20,530 nt of DNA from JACQGZ01 sp036004665 (GTDB lineage Bacteria; Sysuimicrobiota; Sysuimicrobiia; Sysuimicrobiales; Humicultoraceae), in NCBI GenBank assembly GCA_036004665.1, contig DASYRG010000028.1, positions 1 through 20,530 of the forward strand, read 5' to 3'. Below, piece after piece: positions 14,248-20,530 of the stretch (position 1 is the first letter of the stretch; each line of letters opens with the position of its first letter). The position numbers and the translations under genes were made by a program. The notes below the pieces were generated by a model, which worked only from the letters and a program-made list of their open reading frames with translations, did no database searches and was not told the DNA's origin.

Positions 14248-16152
14248 TCAGCGCGGATGGCCGACCGCAGCGCCCTGGACGGTCATCCAGTCGTTCGCCG
14301 CGATGTGGTTGAGCAGCGCGCGGGTCCCCTCGGCGTCCATCTGGTGGGCCAGACGCTCCAGCTCCTGGAGGGCCAGCCGCACCGCCATCTCCTGGGGGAG
14401 CGCAGCCACCTCGATCTCCCGCACCTTTTCGAAGGGAGTCGGCAGCAGCGCTTCACCGGACTCGACCAGTTCCTCCTCCATCTTCTCGCCGGGGCGCACC
14501 CCAGTGAACAGGAAGGGAATGTCCTTGTCCGGCTCCAGCCCGGAGAGACGGATGAGCTCCATGGCCAGATCGACGATGCGCACCGGCTCGCCCATGTCTA
14601 GCACGAAGATGCTCGTGCGCCGGTCCATCGTGGCGACCTGGAGCACGAGCAGGACCGCCTCGGAGATGCTCATCACGAACCGCCGCATGTCCGGGTGGGT
14701 CAGGGTGATCGGACCGCCCCGCCGGATCTGCTCCTGCAGGACGGGGATCAGGCTGCCGCGGCTCCCCAGGACGTTGCCGAAGCGCACCGTGAGGAAGCGC
14801 GTCCGTCCCCGATGACTGAGGGCCTGACCGATCTTCTCGGCCACGCGCTTCGTCGCCCCCATGACGTTGTTGGGATTCACCGCTTTGTCGGTGGAAATCA
14901 GCACGAACGTCTCGACGCTGGTGCGCACGGCCGCTTCCATGAGCACGAACGTGCCCAGGATGTTCGTCTTCACGGCCTCTTCCGCGTACCGCTCCATCAA
15001 GGGGACGTGCTTGTAGGCGGCGGCGTGGAAGACGACCTGCGGGCGGGTCTTGCTCAGGACCCAGTCCACCTTGTCCCGGTCCCGCACGTCGGCGATGATG
15101 GTGCGCACCGAGACGTCCACTTGAAAGCCGGCCAGCGCCTCCTCCAGTTCGAATAGCCCTGACTCGTTGATGTCGAGGGCCAGGATCTCCTCGCAGGGGA
15201 AGCGCGACAACTGCCGCACGAGCTCGGATCCGATCGACCCGGCCGCCCCGGTGACCAGCACCCGCTTCCCCTTGACGAACCGGGAGATGGTCTCCATGTC
15301 GATCTTCACCGGCGGCCGACCCAGGAGGTCGTCCGGCTGCACCTCGCGCACATCCTGTAGTCGCGCCTTCCCCGAGAGCAGTTCGTGGACGCCGGGGAGG
15401 ATCCGCACCTGATGCACGTCGGACTGGCGGGCAAACTCGACGATGCCGCGGAGTTGCTCCGGCGTCGCGGAGGGAATCGCGATGACGATCTCGTCGACGC
15501 GCTGGCCCCTGACGACGTCGGGGATGCTGGATCGCCCGCCGAAGATGCGCAGGCCGTGCAGGTACGTGCCCCACTTGGCTGTCTCGTCGTCGATGAAGCC
15601 GACGGGACGATGGATCCCCTGAGGATTATCGAGCATCGATCGGGCCAGCCGCTCTCCCGCCGCCCCCGCACCGACCAGGAGGACCCGGTGGCCGGGCCCC
15701 CTCCGGGAAAGCCCCAACCCACCCCACTGGAAATCCCAGAGCCGGCGGGCGAATCGGAACAACAGGATCCCGCCTACGCTCAAGGCGTAGTCGAGGATGA
15801 GGACGCTGCGTGTCGTGACGGTGAAGCCCAGGACCCGCTGGGTGGCGAAGACCAGGAGCATGAGGATGGTCAGCGACCCCAGAGTGTTGGCCTTCCACAC
15901 GTTGAGCAGGTCGGTGAGCCCGATCAGGCGCCAGGTGACGCGGTAGAGGCGAAAGAGGTAGTGCCAGAAGATCTTGGTCGGCAGGAAGATCAGCAAGAGA
16001 AGGGGCAGGTGGTTCCAGTGGTTCGGGGGGATGCTCCCGTCGAAGCGCAACAAGAACGCGCCATAGAGCGCCAGGCTCCAGATCACCACGTCTCCGGCGA
16101 GGAAGACCGCCGTGCGCAGCGTCGGCGTCGGCCTAACCTTGAGCGGCCACAC
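14248..16152 (-). CDS. Membrane-bound nucleotide-sugar 4,6-dehydratase (PglF/WbpM/CapD family)
   Basis: 634 residues. Four N-terminal membrane helices (about 12-35, 47-68, 88-108, 114-133) precede a first Rossmann-like domain (LLVGAGAAGERLA, 158-170). The catalytic SDR domain follows, with NAD loop TGAAGSIGSELV (301-312), HAAAYKHVPLME (376-387) and the active-site segment ISTDKAVNP...MGATK (419-435). That segment is the variant S/T-D-K / M-x3-K motif of this family, in place of Tyr. Members convert UDP-GlcNAc or a similar sugar to the 4-keto-6-deoxy form. The GTG start has GGGGGTGA six bases upstream and overlaps the aminotransferase by 20 bases. The aminotransferase upstream is the expected next enzyme in the pathway. 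Confidence 0.93.
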   Translation of the reverse strand: MWPLKVRPTPTLRTAVFLAGDVVIWSLALYGAFLLRFDGSIPPNHWNHLPLLLLIFLPTKIFWHYLFRLYRVTWRLIGLTDLLNVWKANTLGSLTILMLLVFATQRVLGFTVTTRSVLILDYALSVGGILLFRFARRLWDFQWGGLGLSRRGPGHRVLLVGAGAAGERLARSMLDNPQGIHRPVGFIDDETAKWGTYLHGLRIFGGRSSIPDVVRGQRVDEIVIAIPSATPEQLRGIVEFARQSDVHQVRILPGVHELLSGKARLQDVREVQPDDLLGRPPVKIDMETISRFVKGKRVLVTGAAGSIGSELVRQLSRFPCEEILALDINESGLFELEEALAGFQVDVSVRTIIADVRDRDKVDWVLSKTRPQVVFHAAAYKHVPLMERYAEEAVKTNILGTFVLMEAAVRTSVETFVLISTDKAVNPNNVMGATKRVAEKIGQALSHRGRTRFLTVRFGNVLGSRGSLIPVLQEQIRRGGPITLTHPDMRRFVMSISEAVLLVLQVATMDRRTSIFVLDMGEPVRIVDLAMELIRLSGLEPDKDIPFLFTGVRPGEKMEEELVESGEALLPTPFEKVREIEVAALPQEMAVRLALQELERLAHQMDAEGTRALLNHIAANDWMTVQGAAVGHPR

Positions 16153-17347
16153 AGAGCTTCACCCCCTCCCGCAGTGTGCGGGCGATAAACGAGACGGCCT
16201 CTTCAGTCAGGTCGTTGAAGTACGGCAGGGCCAGCGTGCTCCGTCCAATCCGCTCACAGACGGGGAACGACCCCTCCGCGAGCCCGAAGGAGCGGCGGTA
16301 CGGCTCCTGCAGGTGGATGGGATGGAAATACGGCCGGCTCTCCACCCCACGCGCGGCCAGGAACCGGATGAGGGCCTCCCGGTCGACGTGGGGAGCCAAG
16401 CGGATCACGTAGACAAACCAGTTGGGCCGCACCCCCGGTGGAGTGGGGGGCAGGGAGATTTCCTCGATGCCCGACAGCGCCTCCGCGTAGAACGCGGCCG
16501 CACGGCGGCGCTTGGCGGCCAGTTCCGCAAAGCGGCGGCACTGCGCTAGGCCCAGGGCGGCGGAGAGTTCGTCCATCCGGTAGTTGAACCCCACGATCGC
16601 GTGCTCCAGCCAGGGCGAGCCGGGCAGGCGGCCCTGGTTGCGCTCCATCCGACACCGCTCGGCGAACCGCTCCTCGTTGGTGGCGATGAGCCCCCCCTCC
16701 CCGGTCGTCATCTGCTTGTTGGGGTAGAAGGCGAAGGCGGCCAGATCGGCCAGAGCTCCCGCCTTGACCCATCCGCCGGCCCCGGCGCTGTGCAGCTCCG
16801 ACCCGAGCGCCTCGCAGGCGTCCTCCACAAGCCAGAGGCGATAACGGTGGGACAGGTCGCGAAACCCGTCGATGTCCACCGGCAGGCCGAAGACGTCCAC
16901 TGGCAGGATCCCACATAGGATCCTGCCCGATTCGCGATGCTTCCAGCCCGCGCGCGTCTCCACGTACCGGCGCTGGATGGCCTCCTCCACCGTCTGCGGG
17001 TAGAGGTTCCCGGTCTCCTCGTCCACGTCCACGAAGGCGGGAACGGCCCGTTCGAAGAGCAGGACGTTCGCCGACGCGATGAAGCTGAACGGCGTCGTGA
17101 TCACCTCGGCGCCGTCGCTGATGCCCGCCGCCCGAACCGCAAGATGCAGCGCCGCGGTCCCGCTGGAGACGGCGACCGCATGCCGGACCCCCAGGAGGGC
17201 GGCCATCGCCTCCTCGAACGCGGAGAGCTTGGGTCCCAGGCTGAGTGTGGGTGTGCGCAGCACCGAGAGCACCTCTTCCACCTCGAGCGCACTGAGGTCG
17301 GGGCGCGAGAGAGGGATGCGCTGGCTGATTGCTGGCGCGTCGGTCAT
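16133..17347 (-). CDS. DegT/DnrJ/EryC1/StrS-family sugar aminotransferase
   Basis: 404 residues. Features of PLP-dependent nucleotide-sugar aminotransferases: the substrate/PLP phosphate region SSGTAALHLA (61-70), TTPFSFIASANVLLF (84-98), EDACEALG with D176 contacting the PLP ring nitrogen, and the Schiff-base lysine K211 in YPNKQMTTGEGG. Near the C-terminus it has ESRPYFHPIHLQ, typical of the family. It aminates a keto-sugar; with the adjacent 4,6-dehydratase the likely product is a UDP-4-amino-4,6-dideoxy sugar, as in PglE. Start ATG 17347 overlaps the previous stop as ATGA. A longer upstream reading is low-complexity and overlaps the sugar transferase, so it is rejected. Confidence 0.94.
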   Translation of the reverse strand: MTDAPAISQRIPLSRPDLSALEVEEVLSVLRTPTLSLGPKLSAFEEAMAALLGVRHAVAVSSGTAALHLAVRAAGISDGAEVITTPFSFIASANVLLFERAVPAFVDVDEETGNLYPQTVEEAIQRRYVETRAGWKHRESGRILCGILPVDVFGLPVDIDGFRDLSHRYRLWLVEDACEALGSELHSAGAGGWVKAGALADLAAFAFYPNKQMTTGEGGLIATNEERFAERCRMERNQGRLPGSPWLEHAIVGFNYRMDELSAALGLAQCRRFAELAAKRRRAAAFYAEALSGIEEISLPPTPPGVRPNWFVYVIRLAPHVDREALIRFLAARGVESRPYFHPIHLQEPYRRSFGLAEGSFPVCERIGRSTLALPYFNDLTEEAVSFIARTLREGVKLCVAAQG

Positions 17348-18060
17348 GGCCTGGTCATTGGAAGGGTCTCGTCTCCTATTCCCCGCTCGGCAGAGGGGGC
17401 GCCCTCGCGCGGCGGGGATGGAATGGAACGCGGTGCGCCGGCGCGGCGCAAGAGATACCGGCGGGTCGGCCCGGGCAGAATGATCGTCAGCGGCGTCGCG
17501 GCCAGAATGAGGAGATCGAGCCACCATCCTCGCCGCCGTACGTACGCCAGCTCCAGCGCCATCTTCTGGGGCAGGACCGCCTGGAAGTAGAAGGCCTCAG
17601 GGTCGGAGGCGGTCCCGAGGATCCGCTCTTCGTCAGCAAAGGCCACCGCGGCCAGGCCGGTCATGCCGGGGCGGGCCGCATACACCGCTCGGGCCACATC
17701 CGCGGGAACCCGGTCAATCTCATTGGGGGTCAGCGCGCGCGGTCCCACCAGGCTCATCTCTCCCCGCAGGACGTTGACCAGCTGCGGCAGTTCGTCCAGC
17801 TTGGTAGCCCTGAGGAGACGACCGAAGGGTGTGAGCCGACGATCGCCGCGGGTCGTCACGGTGGAGGCGTCCGAGGGCCCGTCGACCATCGTTTGAAATT
17901 TCCAGATGACGAACGGCCGCAGTCCCCGGCCCAGGCGCACCTGTCGGAAGAAGGTACGCCGCGTGAGGACCCAGTTCACCCCGGCCAGGAGCAGCAGCAG
18001 GGGCGCCAGTAGCGCCAGGAGCACGGCGCTGATCACAACGTCCCAGAGGCGCTTCATCAT
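17344..18060 (-). CDS. Monotopic phosphoglycosyl transferase (bacterial sugar transferase, PglC/WcaJ C-domain type)
   Basis: 238 residues. One N-terminal hydrophobic segment (about 6-30), with the family opening KRLWDVV, probably re-entrant as in PglC. Then come WKFQTM (53-58), TKLDELPQLVNVLRGEMSLVGPRAL with the catalytic Asp-Glu pair (about 89-90), and ARPGMTGLAAV. It transfers a sugar-1-phosphate from a UDP-sugar to undecaprenyl phosphate, the first membrane-committed step of repeat-unit assembly. It lacks the extra N-terminal helices of WbaP/WcaJ, so it is the small PglC-like form, apart from a C-terminal hydrophobic stretch (about 181-196) and a disordered tail of some 40 residues. Start ATG 18060 (or 18057) has no strong ribosome site. 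It is coupled to the aminotransferase. Confidence 0.93.
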   Translation of the reverse strand: MMKRLWDVVISAVLLALLAPLLLLLAGVNWVLTRRTFFRQVRLGRGLRPFVIWKFQTMVDGPSDASTVTTRGDRRLTPFGRLLRATKLDELPQLVNVLRGEMSLVGPRALTPNEIDRVPADVARAVYAARPGMTGLAAVAFADEERILGTASDPEAFYFQAVLPQKMALELAYVRRRGWWLDLLILAATPLTIILPGPTRRYLLRRAGAPRSIPSPPREGAPSAERGIGDETLPMTRP

Positions 18061-18076
18061 GATGCCGGCCGTTGAG

Positions 18077-19453
18077 TCAGGAAGAGGCAGCGGGCTCCGC
18101 CGGGCGCACCGGCGCGCCCGGCCGGTCCGATCCCACGAACGAGATGAACCGGCGGAGCTTGCCCGTACGTTCCACGGGGATGCGGTCTACCGCGCGGACC
18201 CTCACGCTGACGGGAGCCCCCAGGCGGCGCTGGATCTCGGAGGAGAGGACCGCCAGCGCCGGATGGCTGGACTGATCGGTGGCGACCAGAATCTCGATGT
18301 CGTCCGCGCGGTGCTGGACGGCGCGGAACTGCTTCACGGGAACGCCCGCCGCGGCGAGTCGCTCCACGGCGTCGCCGAAGACCGCCCCGTCGATCTTGCG
18401 GCCATCCGGGAGGGTGACCAGGTCCTCCGTCCGCCCCACTCCCAACCGCAGCACGGGAAGCCCACGGCCGCAGGGGCACGGTGGTCCCGCTGTGCCCAGA
18501 TCGCCGATGCGGTACCGGATCAGCGGCATGGCGAGATTGGTGAGATCGGTCACGATCAGTTCGGCAAGTCCCGCCCCATCTTCGACCGGCGAGAACTCGA
18601 TCAGCGCATTCTCCGCGGTGATGTGGCGGCTGCCGGCGGGACACTCGCCGGCCAGGTACCCGCACTCCGAGGAGCCGTACTCATCGATTACGGGACACTG
18701 GAAGACCCGGTGGAGGAGAGCGCGCTGGTCGGGGTAGAGCAGCTCCGCCGTGGTGCTGACCGCCTTGAGCCGCAGCCGCTCGCCGCCTCCCCGGGCGGCC
18801 ACGTACTGGGCGAAGTGAGTCAGCGCGGACGGATAGCCGAAGAGCACTTCGCAGCGACTGCGCAGCGCCTGCCGGTAGAGCCGCTCCAGCGCGCCCTCAT
18901 CCAGCCGGAAGACCGAGTACTCACCGTGATTCATCAGCCAGTACTGCTTGCGCATCGTCCAGGGCGATTTGCCGCGGGGGTTGATCAGCTTGATCTGCCG
19001 GGTGCCGACGTCCATCCCCCACCAGCGGCCGCCGCGCAGCGCGGCGGCGGTCCAGGCATCGCGGGTGTGGTAGTGCACCGACACCACCAGGGGGATGCCC
19101 GTCGAACCACTCGTCCGGCGTTCCACCAACGGCCCCCCGCCGTTCTCCGCCCGGAGCGCCTGCGGCTGATCGCGCACGGTCTCCTTGGACAGGGCAGGCA
19201 GCAGAGCCAGGTCGTCGGGACCCCGCAGGTCGCGCGGGTGCAGACCGCCCTCGGCAAAGAGGCGCCGGTAGTAGGGAACTTCGCGGTAGGCATGGTCGAG
19301 CAGTCGCTCCAGCCTTCGCGCCTGCAGCTCCCGCAGCCGCTCCGGGGAATGCCACTGGCTTGCCTCGAGCTCCCGCAGGACCTCCTGGACCCGTCCGCCG
19401 GACTTCCACTGCAGGAGGGGGTAGAAGATGTGACGGACAATCGCTGGGTGCAC
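18077..19453 (-). CDS. PaaK/CapK-like adenylate-forming enzyme (phenylacetate-CoA ligase family)
   Basis: 458 residues. All main motifs are canonical: TSGSTGIP (114-121), the A5 motif EYGSSECG (258-265), YRIGDLG (314-320) followed by CPCGR (326-330), the hinge VGRTEDLV, and the A10 motif ERTGKLRRF with the catalytic Lys near 432. The N-terminal helix (REVPYYRRLF) is the usual family lead-in. It should activate a carboxylate as adenylate and pass it to CoA or directly to an amine or hydroxyl. CapK-type members sit in many capsule and O-antigen clusters without known substrates. Start GTG 19453 is chosen because it lies 14 bases after the GT2 stop and begins the recognisable protein; earlier in-frame starts overlap that gene. 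Confidence 0.88.
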   Translation of the reverse strand: MHPAIVRHIFYPLLQWKSGGRVQEVLRELEASQWHSPERLRELQARRLERLLDHAYREVPYYRRLFAEGGLHPRDLRGPDDLALLPALSKETVRDQPQALRAENGGGPLVERRTSGSTGIPLVVSVHYHTRDAWTAAALRGGRWWGMDVGTRQIKLINPRGKSPWTMRKQYWLMNHGEYSVFRLDEGALERLYRQALRSRCEVLFGYPSALTHFAQYVAARGGGERLRLKAVSTTAELLYPDQRALLHRVFQCPVIDEYGSSECGYLAGECPAGSRHITAENALIEFSPVEDGAGLAELIVTDLTNLAMPLIRYRIGDLGTAGPPCPCGRGLPVLRLGVGRTEDLVTLPDGRKIDGAVFGDAVERLAAAGVPVKQFRAVQHRADDIEILVATDQSSHPALAVLSSEIQRRLGAPVSVRVRAVDRIPVERTGKLRRFISFVGSDRPGAPVRPAEPAASS

Positions 19454-19467
19454 CGTCGGTCGCCTGA

Positions 19468-20427
19468 TTACTCGATCGTCTCTCTCCGGCCCATCCGGCC
19501 GCGCAACCCGTCCATGGTCCCCTGCAGCCGGAGGGCCATCCGCCGCCACTTCTGGTCTTCGTAGATCAGATCGCCCACGGCCAGCCGGCACTGCCGGATC
19601 ACCTGGAACAGCACAGCCAAGGGGCTGCGGAGCGTGTGCCACGCCGTGAACGCCGCGTTGCGGGCGTCGTAGTAGAAGCGGCTAGGGGCATAGCGATGCC
19701 GCACGCTCCGCCGTCCCAGGCGGACCACCGTGCGGGAGAGACCCTCGTGATGCGCGATCTGGCTGGCAGGGACGGCGACGATCTCGATCCCGGCCCGCCG
19801 GGCCCGCAGACAGTATTCGTAGTCGGCGTACGTGCGGAAGAACTCGCTGCGCGGGTATCCCACTTGCTCGATGACGCTGCGATGGACCAGCAGGCCTGCC
19901 CAATAGGCGAGGTCGATGGGGAACGGCTGGTTGTCCCCCCGCCGGGGGCCGACTGCGGTGACCCGGTCGCGCCAGTTCGCCCATCCGAAGCGCCCGGTCG
20001 AGGAGATTTGCGTGGGAGCAAGCAATCCGACAGGCCGGCCCGCCGCCCGCAGGGCCGTGGCGACCCTGACCAGTTGCTCGAGCGCGTCGGGGTAAGGCGT
20101 CGCGTCGTCGTCGAGCAACCACGTCCAGGTCACGCCCTGCCGCCAAGCGATGTGGAGCGCGCAGGCGAATCCTCCGGCCGACCCCACGTTCTCGGCCAGA
20201 TCGACGACCGCCGTGCCGGGGAACTCCGCGCGCAGCCCCTCGCGGACATCGCCCTTGGGGTCGTTGTTCATGACGATGATGGAGTTCGGGCGTCGCGTCT
20301 GGGAGGCAAGCGCGGCGAGGGTGGCGCGGAGGGAGACCGGCCGGCGGTAGGTCACGACGAACGCGCTCACGCCCTCCCGCGCAGGCACGGCGAGCGCGTC
20401 TCTGTGCATCTCCTCTGTCCGGATCAT
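19468..20427 (-). CDS. GT2-family glycosyltransferase (GlfT1/rhamnosyltransferase-like)
   Basis: 319 residues, GT-A fold. Near the N-terminus is the nucleotide-binding strand VSAFVVTYRRPVSL (20-33), then IIVMNND (50-56), ENVGSAGGFA (79-88), and the metal-binding motif LLDDDATP (104-111). The N-x-G-(G/S)-A-G-G-F plus DDDA combination is typical of galactofuranosyl- and rhamnosyltransferase-like GT2 proteins. RTYADYEYCLRARRAG supplies the later acidic base region. It is inverting and cytoplasmic, using an NDP-sugar of unknown identity. Start ATG 20427 overlaps the TGA of an upstream frame as ATGA, which supports it over a longer form starting at 20457. Confidence 0.9.
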   Translation of the reverse strand: MIRTEEMHRDALAVPAREGVSAFVVTYRRPVSLRATLAALASQTRRPNSIIVMNNDPKGDVREGLRAEFPGTAVVDLAENVGSAGGFACALHIAWRQGVTWTWLLDDDATPYPDALEQLVRVATALRAAGRPVGLLAPTQISSTGRFGWANWRDRVTAVGPRRGDNQPFPIDLAYWAGLLVHRSVIEQVGYPRSEFFRTYADYEYCLRARRAGIEIVAVPASQIAHHEGLSRTVVRLGRRSVRHRYAPSRFYYDARNAAFTAWHTLRSPLAVLFQVIRQCRLAVGDLIYEDQKWRRMALRLQGTMDGLRGRMGRRETIE

Positions 20428-20530
20428 CCCCTCACCCTCTCCACCGCGCGCCGCCACGACCGATCGACCGAGCGATCGTGCTCCAGCTGCGCCTCCGTCG
20501 ACTCCTGCCTCACGAGCTGGTACGCGAGCA
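20424..20530 (-). CDS. C-terminal fragment of an unrecognised operon gene (runs off the right edge)
   Basis: A minus-strand frame is open from the window edge to a TGA at 20424-20426. It reads LAYQLVRQESTEAQLEHDRS followed by VDRSWRRAVERVRG, an amphipathic, Arg/Glu-rich helical end. The TGA overlaps the ATG of the GT2 gene as ATGA, the same coupling seen at other junctions of this operon, and the codons have the operon's G/C-rich third positions. The last 35 residues are too few to name a family. It shows the operon continues to the right. Confidence 0.6.
   Translation of the reverse strand, partial: LAYQLVRQESTEAQLEHDRSVDRSWRRAVERVRG

Noticed and set aside
17906..19564. Long plus-strand open frame (552 codons) opposite the adenylate-forming enzyme and sugar transferase
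   Set aside because: It mirrors well-supported minus-strand genes. Its Arg/Gly/Ala/Asp-rich composition has no family motif, as expected for antisense frames in high-GC DNA. The same applies to the plus-strand frames at 3507-4757, 4262-5461 and 8132-9262.
1..20530. CRISPR array, insertion sequence, rRNA or phage genes
   Set aside because: No spaced direct repeats, transposase or integrase motifs, terminal inverted repeats or rRNA-like sequence were seen. The only tandem repeat is the coding 24-bp repeat in cysC.

Overview
The window is G+C-rich bacterial DNA: Shine-Dalgarno-led genes, many GTG starts, a CCA-encoding tRNA and an HU-type histone-like protein. Nothing in it fixes the phylum. 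It could be any high-GC environmental lineage, so the host stays open.

Layout. (1) Positions 1-1890 are a housekeeping edge. They hold the N-terminus of an HU-family protein (minus), tRNA-Gly(UCC) behind a recognisable promoter, a small DUF2628-like membrane protein (plus), a terminator hairpin, and a minus-strand pair: a signal-anchored DUF5666-like protein and a four-helix membrane protein built from an internal duplication of a His/Glu-rich module. (2) Positions 1891-2199 are a gene-free gap with tandem Shine-Dalgarno-like motifs. They are followed by a plus-strand ATP-grasp protein. (3) From 3396 to beyond the right edge (about 17 kb) every gene is on the minus strand, with overlaps of 4-20 bases or short gaps. 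This looks like one long polysaccharide operon transcribed from right to left and entering from outside the window.

The operon reads, in transcription order: partial unknown gene, GT2 glycosyltransferase, PaaK/CapK-like adenylate-forming enzyme, monotopic phosphoglycosyl transferase (PglC type), PLP sugar aminotransferase, membrane-bound nucleotide-sugar 4,6-dehydratase (PglF/WbpM/CapD type), PAPS sulfotransferase, a fusion of a GT4 glycosyltransferase with a membrane-anchored DUF218 domain, a possible 66-residue coupled ORF, an alkaline-phosphatase-superfamily hydrolase, APS kinase (cysC), ATP sulfurylase (sat), a second GT4, a coiled-coil-like unknown protein, a second divergent adenylate-forming enzyme and a third GT4.

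Taken together the genes suggest how a sulfated glycan is made. A 4-amino-4,6-dideoxy sugar is probably made by the dehydratase and aminotransferase and placed on undecaprenyl phosphate by the PglC-type enzyme. The chain is then extended by one GT2 and three GT4 enzymes. Sat and CysC make PAPS, and the sulfotransferase uses it to sulfate the product. The two CapK/PaaK-like enzymes hint at a further acyl or aryl modification. No flippase, polymerase or exporter is inside the window, so the cluster must continue to the right or rely on genes elsewhere. The points most worth following up are the dedicated PAPS supply, the GT4-DUF218 fusion, the repeat-built CysC N-terminus and the duplicated membrane protein.
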